A stretch of 39,599 bases of DNA from JAIOPA01 sp964655175 (GTDB taxonomy: Bacteria; Eisenbacteria; RBG-16-71-46): NCBI GenBank assembly GCA_964655175.1, contig CAZZLY010000024.1:1-39599 (forward strand), in the 5' to 3' direction. Positions 25,790 through 33,952 of this stretch are shown piece after piece. The notes under the pieces are model-generated. The model saw only the letters and a program-made list of their open reading frames with translations, ran no database searches and was not told the DNA's origin. Numbering within the stretch: the stretch's first letter is position 1; the number at the start of each line of letters is the position of its first letter. Position numbers and translations under genes: made by a program.

Positions 25790-26419
25790 TCAGGCGGGCG
25801 TGGGCAGGCGCAGCGAGACCGCGCCCCAGACCTGCGCCTCGAGCGTGTCCGGCGACTGCGACGCGTCGAGCACCACGAAGCGATCGGGCTCGGCGGCGGC
25901 CAGCTGTAGATAGCGGTCGCGCACGCGGGCGTGGAACGCCTCGGACTCGAGATCGATGCGGTTGGCGGTCCCGGCGGCTCCGGCGCGGCGCGCCAGTCCG
26001 AGTTCCGGCGGCACGTCGAACAGCAACGTCAGGTCGGGCACGAGCCCGCCCGTCGCGGTGCGGTTCCAGTCCGCCAGCATCGCGGCGTCGAGCCCGCGCC
26101 CACCGCCCTGGTAGGCGAGCGTGGAATCGCCGTAGCGATCACTGATCACCACGCGGCCCGCGGCGAGCGCAGGGGCGATCGCCGTGCTCACGAGATCGGC
26201 GCGCGCCGCCAGCATGAGCATCGCCTCGCTCACCGGCTGCGGCCGATGCGCGCGATCGAGCAGCACCGCGCGAACGGCCTCGGCGAGCGGCGTGCCGCCC
26301 GGCTCGCGGGTCACGAACGGCTCGAGGCCCAGCGAACGGAGCCGGGCCTCGAGACGGACGATCTGCGTACTCTTGCCCGAGCCCTCGCCACCCTCGAAGG
26401 TCACGAAGAGCCCGGGCAT
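25790..26419 (-). CDS. tmk: Thymidylate kinase
   Basis: The enzyme phosphorylates dTMP to dTDP. At 209 residues it is of normal length. The P-loop GGEGSGKST is at residues 10-18, followed by TREPGGTPLAE, the DRYGDSTLAYQGGGRG motif that binds the nucleotide, and DLTLLFDVPPELGLAR. The acid residue in the P-loop (Glu12) instead of Arg is the form found in many bacteria. ATG 26419 is 11 nt after the inositol phosphate synthase stop and has no clear Shine-Dalgarno sequence, so translation may depend on the upstream gene. It ends the transcript that starts before rsmI. Confidence 0.97.
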   Translation of the reverse strand: MPGLFVTFEGGEGSGKSTQIVRLEARLRSLGLEPFVTREPGGTPLAEAVRAVLLDRAHRPQPVSEAMLMLAARADLVSTAIAPALAAGRVVISDRYGDSTLAYQGGGRGLDAAMLADWNRTATGGLVPDLTLLFDVPPELGLARRAGAAGTANRIDLESEAFHARVRDRYLQLAAAEPDRFVVLDASQSPDTLEAQVWGAVSLRLPTPA

Positions 26420-26430
26420 GTTCGTGTGAC

Positions 26431-27708
26431 TCAGCGCGAGCGCGCCGGCTTGCGGCGCGACTTGGCCGACGACTTCGCCGACGACTTGCGAGCCGGCGCC
26501 GCCGAAACGCTCGCCGCCGACTTCGTCTTGGGCGTCGTGGCCTTGATCAGCTTGTCGGCGCCCGGCGCACGCTTGCGAGCCGGAGCGGCCTCGCGCTTGA
26601 GCACCGGCGGGGCGACGCGCATCTGCTTCTCGACGGCCTTGGGATCCTTGATGTAGGCCTCGACCAGCTCGCGGGCCGTGTCATCCGGGATCTGCACCGG
26701 CGGCGACTTCTTGAAGTACGACGACGGCGCGATGAGCGCACCCTTGAGGCCCTTGTCGAGACCGATCTTGGCGCAGCGCACCGCGTCGATCACGATGCCG
26801 GCCGAGTTGGGCGAGTCCCACACCTCGAGCTTCATCTCGAGGTTGAGCGGCACGTCGCCGAACGTCGTGCCCTCCATGCGGATGTGGCACCACTTGCGGT
26901 CCTTGAGCCACGGCACGTAGTCCGACGGGCCGACGTGCACGTCCTCGGCCGGCAGGTCGTACGGGATGTTGCTCGTGACGGCCGACGTCTTGCTGATCTT
27001 CTTGGACTCGAGGCGCTCGCGCTCGAGCATGTTCATGAAGTCGGTGTTGCCGCCGAAGTTGAGCTGGTACGTGCGATCGATGCGCACGCCGCGGTCCACG
27101 AACAGGTTCGCCAGCACGCGGTGCGTGATCGTGGCGCCGACCTGCGACTTGATGTCGTCACCGATGACCGGCAGACCCTTCTTCTCGAAGCGCGCCTGCC
27201 AGTACGGCTCGCGCGCGATGAACACCGGGATGCAGTTCACGAACGCGCAACCGGCCTCGAGCACCTGCTCGACGTACCACTTGGTGGCCTCCTCGGAGCC
27301 CACCGGCAGGTAGTTCACGACGACGTCCGTCTTGGTGTCCTTGAGCAGCTTCACGATGTCCACCGTGGAGCCCGGGGCCTTCTTGATGATCTGCGACAGG
27401 TACTTGCCGAGACCGTCGTGCGTCATGCCGCGCTGCACCTTGACGCCCATCTTGGGCACCTTGGCGAACATGACCGTGTTGTTCGGCCACGTCCCGATCG
27501 CCTCGGAGACGTCCTTGCCGACCTTGTTGGCGTCCACGTCGATGGCCGCCGAGATCTCGACGTCGCTGATGTGGTAGCCGCCCAGGTTCACGTGCATGAG
27601 GCCGGGGATGCGATCCGTGGCCTTCGCGTTGCGGTAGTAGTACAGACCCTGCACGAACGACGAGGCGCAGTTGCCCACGCCGATGATCGCGACACGAACC
27701 TTACCCAT
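26431..27708 (-). CDS. ino1: Inositol-3-phosphate synthase with a basic C-terminal tail
   Basis: The enzyme converts glucose-6-phosphate to inositol-3-phosphate with NAD. The 425-residue protein begins with the Rossmann motif VAIIGVGNCASSFVQG. It contains the family segments VVVNYLPVGSEEATKWYVEQ, PVIGDDIKSQVGATITHR, NFGGNTDFMNM and LEVWDSPNSAGIVIDA, of the short actinobacterial/archaeal type. From about residue 370 to the end is a Lys/Ala/Arg/Ser tail (for example KSSAKSSAKSRRKPARSR), which the family does not normally have. ATG 27708 is fixed by the family start; the Shine-Dalgarno GAGGG is unusually close and overlaps the upstream stop. The gene directly before it encodes the lipid-joining enzyme, so inositol phospholipid is the likely product. 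Confidence 0.96.
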   Translation of the reverse strand: MGKVRVAIIGVGNCASSFVQGLYYYRNAKATDRIPGLMHVNLGGYHISDVEISAAIDVDANKVGKDVSEAIGTWPNNTVMFAKVPKMGVKVQRGMTHDGLGKYLSQIIKKAPGSTVDIVKLLKDTKTDVVVNYLPVGSEEATKWYVEQVLEAGCAFVNCIPVFIAREPYWQARFEKKGLPVIGDDIKSQVGATITHRVLANLFVDRGVRIDRTYQLNFGGNTDFMNMLERERLESKKISKTSAVTSNIPYDLPAEDVHVGPSDYVPWLKDRKWCHIRMEGTTFGDVPLNLEMKLEVWDSPNSAGIVIDAVRCAKIGLDKGLKGALIAPSSYFKKSPPVQIPDDTARELVEAYIKDPKAVEKQMRVAPPVLKREAAPARKRAPGADKLIKATTPKTKSAASVSAAPARKSSAKSSAKSRRKPARSR

Positions 27709-27713
27709 ATCCC

Positions 27714-28484
27714 TCAAGCCTCCGTTCTCTCGGAATCCACGGCCGACGCACGGGTCACACGATGCACGTGCAGCATCCGCTGTGCGGCGGTCCAGAACGA
27801 CAACAACGTCAGCAACACCAGGGCGACGCTCATGACGGCGAACGACTTGGCGAGGCCGGCGAGGATCAACAACACGATGCGCTCGGGCCTCTCGAAGAAG
27901 CCCACCTTGCACTCCAACCCCAGACCCTCGGCACGGGCCCGGGTGTACGACACCATGAACGACGCGATGAGCGCGAGCACCGACGTCATCGCCAGCACGA
28001 GCCACGCTTCGGGAGCGGGCGCCGAGGCCGGCGTCAGGATGGTCGAGGCCAGGAACGGCTCGACCTCACCACTCCCCACCTGCCCCACGAGCACCTGGGC
28101 CTTGTGGAACAGACCCAGCAGGTTGCTCGCGTAGTAGCCGGCGAGGCCCAGCAGCACGAACGACTCGGCGAGCCGATCGAGCGTCGAATCGAGGAACGCC
28201 CCGAACACGGTCTGGCGCCCCGAGACGCGGGCGACCTGCCCGTCGAGGATGTCGCACAGACCGGCGAGGATCAGGATGGCCGCGGCGATGCGGAACTGGC
28301 CGTCGAAGAACGCGTAACCGCTCGCGATGCTGAGCAGCAGCCCGAGCACGGTGAGGTGGTCCGCCCCGATGCCGAGCCAGATCAGCCGTCGGACCACGGG
28401 GTCCACGACGGCGTGTGCGCCCAGCTTGAGGCGCTCCTTGTAACCGGACGGCATCGTCTTCTCGTTCAGATCGACGATCCTCAC
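27714..28484 (-). CDS. CDP-alcohol phosphatidyltransferase, probably phosphatidylinositol-phosphate synthase
   Basis: The 256-residue inner-membrane protein has about six hydrophobic segments. It carries the family metal and substrate motif D-x2-DG-x2-AR-x8-G-x3-D-x3-D, complete from Asp78 to Asp103 (starting DILDGQVAR and ending FLDSTLD). The enzyme joins a phosphorylated or free alcohol to CDP-diacylglycerol. Because inositol-3-phosphate synthase follows 5 nt downstream, inositol phosphate is the likely acceptor. An extracytoplasmic Pro/Ala-rich loop near residue 150 is longer than usual. The GTG at 28484 overlaps the rsmI stop as GTGA; an internal ATG at 28454 is an alternative start. Confidence 0.9.
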   Translation of the reverse strand: MRIVDLNEKTMPSGYKERLKLGAHAVVDPVVRRLIWLGIGADHLTVLGLLLSIASGYAFFDGQFRIAAAILILAGLCDILDGQVARVSGRQTVFGAFLDSTLDRLAESFVLLGLAGYYASNLLGLFHKAQVLVGQVGSGEVEPFLASTILTPASAPAPEAWLVLAMTSVLALIASFMVSYTRARAEGLGLECKVGFFERPERIVLLILAGLAKSFAVMSVALVLLTLLSFWTAAQRMLHVHRVTRASAVDSERTEA

Positions 28485-29230
28485 GCTTCGGACTCGGACG
28501 AGGGCTCGGTGCGTTCACGGTCGCGTTCGGCGCGTGTGCGCCCGCCCAGGACCAGCACCATCTCGCCGCGCTTCCATTCGGCGCGCAACGCGGCGCGGAC
28601 CTCGCGCGCGGTGCCGCGCAACACCTGCTCGTGCAGCTTGGTCAGCTCGCGCGCCAGCGCGATCGGACGTTCTCCCCAGACCGCCTCGAGGTCCTCGAGG
28701 CACTTCTCGATCCGGTGCGGCGATTCGAACACCACCACGGTCTCGCGCTGTTGCGACAACTCCTCGAGCCGCCGCCGCCGTGCCGCGCCCTTGGGCGGCA
28801 GGAAGCCCGCGAACAGGAACGCGTCGGTGGGCAGACCCGAGACCTGGAGCGCGACGACGACCGCGCTCGGACCCGGGATGCTCTCGACGCGCACCCCCGC
28901 GGCCACCGCGGCCCGCACCACCGGGTAACCCGGATCGGCGATGCCCGGTGAACCGGCATCCGTCACCAGCGCCACGACCTGCCCCTCCTGCATGCGCTCG
29001 ACGAGCGACGCCGCTCGGGCGCGTTCGTTGTGCTCGTGCAGGCTCACGACCGTGGCCGGGATCCCGAAATGCGTCAGGAGCCGGCGTGTGTGTCGAGTGT
29101 CCTCGGCGGCCACGAGGTCGGCTTCGCGCAGCACACGCAGCGCGCGCGCGGAGACGTCCTCGAGATTGCCGATGGGGGTCGCCACCAGGAACAAGGTCCC
29201 GGGGCGGCCGGAGGGTCGCGCGTCGGTCAT
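28481..29230 (-). CDS. rsmI: 16S rRNA (cytidine-2'-O)-methyltransferase RsmI
   Basis: RsmI methylates the ribose of C1402 in 16S rRNA using S-adenosylmethionine. The 249-residue protein has the family signature LFLVATPIGNLEDVSARAL at the N-terminus, ALVTDAGSPGIADPGYPVV, SIPGPSAVVVAL, and VVFESPHRI. The methylase fold is of the tetrapyrrole type. ATG 29230 has AGG upstream and follows the first short residues MTDARPS; longer readings run into non-conserved sequence. It is the first gene of an operon with the inositol lipid genes and tmk. The C-terminal end is charged (Arg/Glu-rich). Confidence 0.96.
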   Translation of the reverse strand: MTDARPSGRPGTLFLVATPIGNLEDVSARALRVLREADLVAAEDTRHTRRLLTHFGIPATVVSLHEHNERARAASLVERMQEGQVVALVTDAGSPGIADPGYPVVRAAVAAGVRVESIPGPSAVVVALQVSGLPTDAFLFAGFLPPKGAARRRRLEELSQQRETVVVFESPHRIEKCLEDLEAVWGERPIALARELTKLHEQVLRGTAREVRAALRAEWKRGEMVLVLGGRTRAERDRERTEPSSESEA

Positions 29231-29506
29231 CCTGGACCTGAGTGGAGGCGTGGGCACCGGTTTCGTTCGAAGCCGCGGGAAGTTAGCACGGGGGTCCCGG
29301 AGCGTCCACCATCGCAAACACATAGCCAGTGCGTTGAAAATTGTGGAGGGCGGCGGGACGAACGCCTGCGCCGCCGGGTCGCGCCCGCAAGTCGTTGTGG
29401 AATCGTGCGACGACTCACGCGGGATCGGTCATCCACAATCTTCGTCGCACAACCCCCGGAGCAGCCGCGGGGAAGCGCACTCAATCTCCGACCGAAGAAC
29501 GCGAGG
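29231..29506. other. Gap between ltaE and rsmI with repeated TTGTGGA motifs
   Basis: This stretch holds no convincing gene. The heptamer TTGTGGA occurs at 29341 and 29395, and inverted at 29432-29438; the last lies in TCATCCACA, one base from a DnaA box. A 9-bp inverted repeat (29405-29413 with 29442-29450) encloses the last copy. A predicted rsmI promoter lies at the left end. Confidence 0.4.
29280..29308 (-). promoter_or_regulatory. Possible promoter of rsmI and inositol lipid operon
   Basis: On the minus strand, TGGACG (29303-29308), a 17-nt spacer and TAACTT (29280-29285) lie about 50 nt upstream of the rsmI ATG. The match is moderate. Confidence 0.35.
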
Positions 29507-30547
29507 TCAGCGGGCGGCCTCGACCACCTCGCGGAACACCCGCACGGCGGTGGCGACCTGCGCGTCGTCCACGTCGAGGTGGGCGATCGCCCGCAGGCGC
29601 CGCGGACCGAACGGCACCATGCGCACGCCGCGTTCGGCCAGGCGCGGCAGCATGGCGGCGGCGTCCGGCAGGCCGTCGCCCAGATCGGCGAGCACGATGT
29701 TCGTCTCGGGCGGCACCACGGTCACCCCCGGGGCCTGCGCGAACCCCTCCGCCAGCGCGCGGGCACGGGCGTGGTCGTCGGCCAGCCGGGCGACGTGGTG
29801 GTCGAGCGCGTGCAGACAGGCGGCGGCGAGGATGCCCACCTGCCGCATGCCGCCGCCCCAGCGCTTGCGGATGCGGCGCGCGGCGCGCACCTGCTCGGCG
29901 GTGCCCATGAGGATCGACCCGATCGGCGCGCCGAGCCCCTTGGAGAAGCACATCTGCACGGTGTCGGCGGTCGCGGCGTAGTCGGCCAGGCTCACCCCGG
30001 TGGCGACGTGCGCGTTCCACAGCCGGGCGCCGTCGAGATGCACCTTGAGCCCGCGCTCGCGCGCGAGTGCGGCGACCGCCTGCAGCTGCGCGAGCGGCAC
30101 GATCGCGCCGCCGGCGCGGTTGTGCGTGTTCTCGGTGCACACGAGCGTGACGCGCGCGACGTGGTCGTCGGGACCGCGCAGCGCGTCGGTGAGCGCGGCG
30201 AGCGGCAGCGCACCGCGCTCGCCGGGCACGGGGTTGGCGAGCACGCCGGCGTTCGCGGCGATGCCCCCCTGCTCGTAGTAGAAGATGTGCGACTTCGCCT
30301 CGAGCAGCACCTCGTCGCCCGGCTGCGTGTGCAGCTTGACCGCGACCTGGTTGGTCATCGTGCCGCTCGGCATGAACAGCGCCGCCTCCTTGCCGGTGAG
30401 CGCGGCCATGCGCTCCTGGAGGCGGTTCACCGTGGGGTCGTCGCCGAACACGTCGTCCCCGACCTCGGCGTCGGCCATGGCACGACGCATGGCGGGCGTG
30501 GGACGGGTCACGGTGTCACTGCGCAGATCGACGACGGACGGGGTCAT
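29507..30547 (-). CDS. ltaE: Low-specificity L-threonine aldolase
   Basis: This cytosolic PLP enzyme cleaves threonine or allo-threonine to glycine and acetaldehyde. The 346-residue protein has the fold-type-I features DLRSDTVTRPTPAMRRAM at the start, FMPSGTMTNQVA for the cofactor phosphate, HLDGARLWNA (Asp that holds the pyridine nitrogen) and the PLP lysine Lys203 in CFSKGLGAP. ATG 30547 has GGAG 8 nt upstream. It is a single-gene unit, divergent from the YugP-like peptidase. Confidence 0.96.
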   Translation of the reverse strand: MTPSVVDLRSDTVTRPTPAMRRAMADAEVGDDVFGDDPTVNRLQERMAALTGKEAALFMPSGTMTNQVAVKLHTQPGDEVLLEAKSHIFYYEQGGIAANAGVLANPVPGERGALPLAALTDALRGPDDHVARVTLVCTENTHNRAGGAIVPLAQLQAVAALARERGLKVHLDGARLWNAHVATGVSLADYAATADTVQMCFSKGLGAPIGSILMGTAEQVRAARRIRKRWGGGMRQVGILAAACLHALDHHVARLADDHARARALAEGFAQAPGVTVVPPETNIVLADLGDGLPDAAAMLPRLAERGVRMVPFGPRRLRAIAHLDVDDAQVATAVRVFREVVEAAR

Positions 30548-30589
30548 GGCGGGCTCCGGGGGGGTTCAGGATTTCGTGAAAGTCGCCGG

Positions 30590-30595
30590 ATGATA
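30590..30595 (-). promoter_or_regulatory. Possible minus 10 box for ltaE
   Basis: TATCAT on the minus strand, 5 of 6 matches, lies about 43 nt upstream of the ltaE ATG. The minus 35 region is poor. The rest of the divergent gap 30548-30733 shows no clear plus-strand promoter for the peptidase. Confidence 0.35.
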
Positions 30596-30733
30596 GGGCA
30601 TGGCGCACGCGTCAGCCCACCGGTCTTGCAGTCGCGTGACATCTGCGGGCATCTTCCCGCGTCGAATGGTGTGAACGGACCCGCCCGGGGCCGTCCCCCC
30701 TTCCACCGACATCCCGCGCGAGGAGAACCACCG

Positions 30734-31438
30734 ATGTTCCCCGGCTTCGGTTTCGACCCGACGTTCATCCTGCTGCTGCCGGCCATGGCCTTCGCCATGT
30801 GGGCGCAGTGGAAGGTGCAGGCCACGTTCAACGAGTACTCGCGCGTGCGGTCGGCGAGCGGACGCGTGGGCCGTCAGATGGCGCTCGACATCATGGCGCG
30901 CAACGGCGTGACCGGCGTGCAGGTCGAGCCCGTCGCCGGCGTGCTGTCCGACCACTACGATCCGGGCGCGCGCAAGGTCCGCCTGTCGGAGCCCAACTTC
31001 GACGGCGCCTCGGTGGCGTCCATCGCGGTCGCGGCGCACGAGGTGGGTCACGTGCTGCAGCACCACGAGGGTTACCTGCCGCTGCAGATCCGCTCGGGTC
31101 TGGCGCCGGTCGTGGGCTTCGCCAGCATGGCGGCCACGCCGCTGTTCTTCATCGGCCTGTTCTTCATGCGCGGCATGCCGTTCGGTGGCTTCCTCATGGA
31201 CCTGGGCATCGTGTTCTTCGCGGGCGCGGTGCTGTTCCACCTGATCACGCTGCCGGTCGAGTTCGACGCGTCCAAGCGCGCGCTCGTGCAGCTGTCCGAC
31301 TCGGGTGCGCTGCGCGAGCACGAGATCGCGGGCGCCAAGAAGGTGCTCGACGCGGCGGCGCTCACCTACGTCGCGGCGGCGGCCATGGCGGCGCTGCAGC
31401 TCGTGCGCCTGCTCGTGCTGCGCAACGACCGGCGGTGA
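30734..31438 (+). CDS. YugP-like membrane zinc metallopeptidase
   Basis: The 234-residue membrane protein belongs to the YugP/zinc-peptidase-2 family, of unknown substrate. An N-terminal hydrophobic segment (about 9-24) is followed by the zinc motif HEVGH (His102-His106) in AAHEVGHVLQHHEGY, two central membrane spans around residues 120-180, and the conserved LPVEFDASKRAL that probably supplies the third metal ligand. A final hydrophobic stretch precedes the basic C-terminus. ATG 30734 has AGGAG 8 nt upstream. The stop overlaps the next gene as TGATG, so the two are co-translated. Confidence 0.93.
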   Translation: MFPGFGFDPTFILLLPAMAFAMWAQWKVQATFNEYSRVRSASGRVGRQMALDIMARNGVTGVQVEPVAGVLSDHYDPGARKVRLSEPNFDGASVASIAVAAHEVGHVLQHHEGYLPLQIRSGLAPVVGFASMAATPLFFIGLFFMRGMPFGGFLMDLGIVFFAGAVLFHLITLPVEFDASKRALVQLSDSGALREHEIAGAKKVLDAAALTYVAAAAMAALQLVRLLVLRNDRR

Positions 31439-33255
31439 TGTCGCGCCGCACACGCATCGCGTCGGGCGAGCCCCGACGACCCGCGGCGGGGGGCCCTCCT
31501 CCCGCCGCGACGCTTGAGTCGCACGGTCCTTCGGCCCGCTTCGATCGCGCGCTCGGCGTGGCGCTCGTGGTGCTCGTCGCACTGCGCGTGGCGCTCGCGT
31601 TCGTCCCCGGCCGCGCTGCGTGGGGCTTCGACCTGCTGCGCGATCTCGCGGCGCCGCTGGCGTGGGGGCCCGTCGCGCTCACGCTGCTGGTGACGGTGCC
31701 GGCCGTGCGTGACGCGATCGTGCGCGCCTGGCCACGGGACGCACGCGTGCCGCTCGCGATCGCGGCCCTCGCGCTTGGGGCGTTCCTGTGGACGCACCCG
31801 GACCGCGCGCTCGTCAACGGCGACACGAGTCTGCGCCACGGCGCGTTCGCGACGACCGAGCAGCCCGAGCGGTTCGCGGAGCAGGCGCTCGCGGGCGACC
31901 TCGTGCTGCATCACGACGTGCCGGCGGCGCTGGGCGGGCACACGCAGCAGGGCGCCGAGACCGTGAATCGCGCCATGGGCGTGCTCGCGGCGCTGCTCAC
32001 CGTGCTCGCGGCGGCCGCGCTGGCACGCGCTCACGGCGTCACGGGGCTTGCCGCCAGCGGGGTCGTCGCGGTGGGTGTGGCGACCGGCGCGCTGGCGTTG
32101 TTCAACGGCTACGGCAAGGCGACCGTGGAGCTCGCAGTGCTCACGCTGGTGATCGCGGCCGGGCTCGTGCGCGGTGCGCGCGGCGACGCGCGCGGACTCG
32201 CGTGGACGGGGCTCGCGGTGGGCGTGGCGCTGCTGCTGCACCGTTCGGCGCTGGCGCTGGTGCCGGCGTGGCTCGCGGCGATCGCACTGGCGCCGGGGGC
32301 GTGGCCGCGTACGGGCCGGGCGCGCGTGGGGCTCGTGCTGGGACTGCTCGCACCCGCCGCCGCACTCGCGGCCGTGCTGCCGCGTCTGGTCGGGATCGTG
32401 CGCGACTTCGACACCACGAAGCATCTGCACGGTGGGCTGCCCGGAGCGCTCGCGTTCGCGCTGACGCCCGCGCAGTGGGCCGATGCGCTCAACGCGCTCG
32501 GCGTGCTGTTCCCGCTCGTGCCGCTGGTGCCCGTGATCGCGTGGCTCGCGCCGCGCCCCACCCGGCGCGAAGCCCTCGCCTGGGGGGCGCTGTTGCTGCC
32601 GCTCGTTGCGCTGCTGCTGTTGACGCACCCGCAGCACGGGCTGCCGCGCGACTGGGACGTCTACGTCCCCGTGGGTGTGGCGCTCGCCGCGTTCACCGCG
32701 GGGCGTCTGGCGGCGGGATTCGCACAGACGCCGCGTGCGGTGCGCGGGGTGCCGCTGCTCATGCTGGTGGCGCTCGTCCCCGCGTTGCAGTGGGTCGCGC
32801 TGCAGGCGGACGCGCCGCGCACGTGGGCGCGCACGCGCGCGGTGCTGCTGGGCCCGCCGCTTCGCAGCGCCGACGAACGCGCACAGGCGTTCGACACGAT
32901 CGGCATGCTGTCGCTGGGACGCGGCCGCGTCGAAGAGGCGCGCGAGCTGTTCACGCGGGCGGCCGAGGCGGCCCCCAACCCGGGCACGTTCGTGCGCATC
33001 GGCATGGCCGAGACGATGCTGGGGCGACCGGCGGCCGCGATGACGCAGTACCGCCGCGCCGCGACGCTGGACCCGCGCCTGCCCACCGCCTGGCGCGGTA
33101 TCGCGGCGGCCGCGAGTGCGGTGGGTGACCGCGACGCGATGGCCGAGGCGGTGCAGCACCTGGAACGGCTGGTGCCGGACGACCCGGTGTTGCCCGAGGC
33201 GCGCGCGTGGCTCGCGGCGGCCGACGCGCGCCGGCGTGCGGCCGGGGTGCGCTGA
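31438..33255 (+). CDS. Polytopic membrane protein with C-terminal TPR repeats
   Basis: This 605-residue protein begins with a Pro/Arg-rich cytosolic tail of about 35 residues. About 10 hydrophobic segments fill residues 38-455, with a polar loop between segments 3 and 4 (NGDTSLRHGAF to NRAMG). Two or three TPR-like helix pairs follow at about 480-600, for example GRVEEARELFTRAAEAAPN and AAAMTQYRRAATLDPRLP. This layout resembles GT-C membrane glycosyltransferases with a TPR end. However, I see no clear DxD or ExD pair, so the enzymatic call is open. It starts at the ATG overlapping the metallopeptidase stop. The sequence is very rich in Ala, Leu and Arg. Confidence 0.75.
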   Translation: MSRRTRIASGEPRRPAAGGPPPAATLESHGPSARFDRALGVALVVLVALRVALAFVPGRAAWGFDLLRDLAAPLAWGPVALTLLVTVPAVRDAIVRAWPRDARVPLAIAALALGAFLWTHPDRALVNGDTSLRHGAFATTEQPERFAEQALAGDLVLHHDVPAALGGHTQQGAETVNRAMGVLAALLTVLAAAALARAHGVTGLAASGVVAVGVATGALALFNGYGKATVELAVLTLVIAAGLVRGARGDARGLAWTGLAVGVALLLHRSALALVPAWLAAIALAPGAWPRTGRARVGLVLGLLAPAAALAAVLPRLVGIVRDFDTTKHLHGGLPGALAFALTPAQWADALNALGVLFPLVPLVPVIAWLAPRPTRREALAWGALLLPLVALLLLTHPQHGLPRDWDVYVPVGVALAAFTAGRLAAGFAQTPRAVRGVPLLMLVALVPALQWVALQADAPRTWARTRAVLLGPPLRSADERAQAFDTIGMLSLGRGRVEEARELFTRAAEAAPNPGTFVRIGMAETMLGRPAAAMTQYRRAATLDPRLPTAWRGIAAAASAVGDRDAMAEAVQHLERLVPDDPVLPEARAWLAAADARRRAAGVR

Positions 33256-33304
33256 ACGATCGCGCGCCCGCGGATGCGTGTCCCGAACACGCACCGGTCC
33301 CAAG

Positions 33305-33343
33305 ACGATGCGGCCGGACTCGCGAGGAGTCCGGCCGCATCGT
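33305..33343. terminator. Bidirectional terminator between the TPR membrane gene and HU
   Basis: A perfect 17-bp inverted repeat (33305-33321 with 33327-33343) has a 5-nt loop, between the convergent stops at 33255 and 33368. Confidence 0.85.
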
Positions 33344-33367
33344 TGAAGCCGAGGACGGTGGGGTGCG

Positions 33368-33646
33368 CTACTGCTGCGACACCATGTCCTTGAGTTCCTT
33401 CGACACCTTGAAGACGGGCACACGACGCGGATCGACGGGCACGGCCTCGCCGGTACGCGGGTTGCGCGCGATGCGCGCCTTGCGATCCTTGACCCGGAAC
33501 GTGCCGAAGCCACGGATCTCGATGTGGTGGCCTTCCGAGAGCGCCTTGGCGACCGCACTCAGGAAGCAGTCGACCGTTTCGGCGACGTCCTTCTTGGTGA
33601 GTCCGGTGCGCTCCGAGATCTGGTCCACGATATCGGCCTTGGTCAT
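33368..33646 (-). CDS. HU/IHF-family DNA-binding protein
   Basis: This small nucleoid protein of 92 residues bends and compacts DNA. The family pattern is complete: MTKADIVDQISERTGLTKKD, VDCFLSAVAKAL, IRGFGTFRVKDRKAR, and the DNA-inserting arm RNPRTGEAVPVDP. Two starts are conceivable in the longer frame, but ATG 33646 has GGAGGA 5-6 nt upstream and matches the family length. It is a one-gene unit with its own promoter and a shared terminator. Confidence 0.95.
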   Translation of the reverse strand: MTKADIVDQISERTGLTKKDVAETVDCFLSAVAKALSEGHHIEIRGFGTFRVKDRKARIARNPRTGEAVPVDPRRVPVFKVSKELKDMVSQQ

Positions 33647-33952
33647 CACATCCTCCGAAAAAGTCGTCCCACCCGGTGAGGCCGCGGACGAACGGCCATC
33701 GGGCCCCGGGACCCACTTACCGTACCCATAGCCCCTGCGCGCTGTCAATCGCCTTATGCACAATGGGTTAGTGGGATTCAGGCGGTTCAACGCCCGGACA
33801 CGGGCGGGGGGATGCGTCCGACGAGCGCGGTGGATCGGCCCCGGGTCGTGCGGCGAGGACCTCGCCCGGGTCCGCACGCGTGGCCGAGGGGCCCGTCGCC
33901 CCTGTTCCATGCGGCGCGTCCGGCTCCGCGGGCCGCGAGGTGACGACCGACG
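33647..33952. other. Gap between ilvC and HU
   Basis: Besides the HU promoter this 306-nt stretch holds only a short palindrome (ggcgagg-a-cctcgcc, 33852-33866), which is too tight to fold as a proper terminator. I see no gene. Confidence 0.5.
33719..33748 (-). promoter_or_regulatory. Predicted promoter of the HU gene
   Basis: On the minus strand, TTGACA (33743-33748), an 18-nt spacer and TACGGT (33719-33724) are in the only AT-richer part of the gap. Confidence 0.55.

Noticed and set aside
33852..33866. Palindrome after ilvC as a terminator
   Set aside because: The arms are separated by one base, so the loop cannot form without losing pairs, and no U tract follows.
33647..33910. N-terminal extension of the HU frame by about 88 codons
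   Set aside because: The extension is Arg/Pro-rich and unlike HU, and a good Shine-Dalgarno sequence lies directly before the ATG at 33646.
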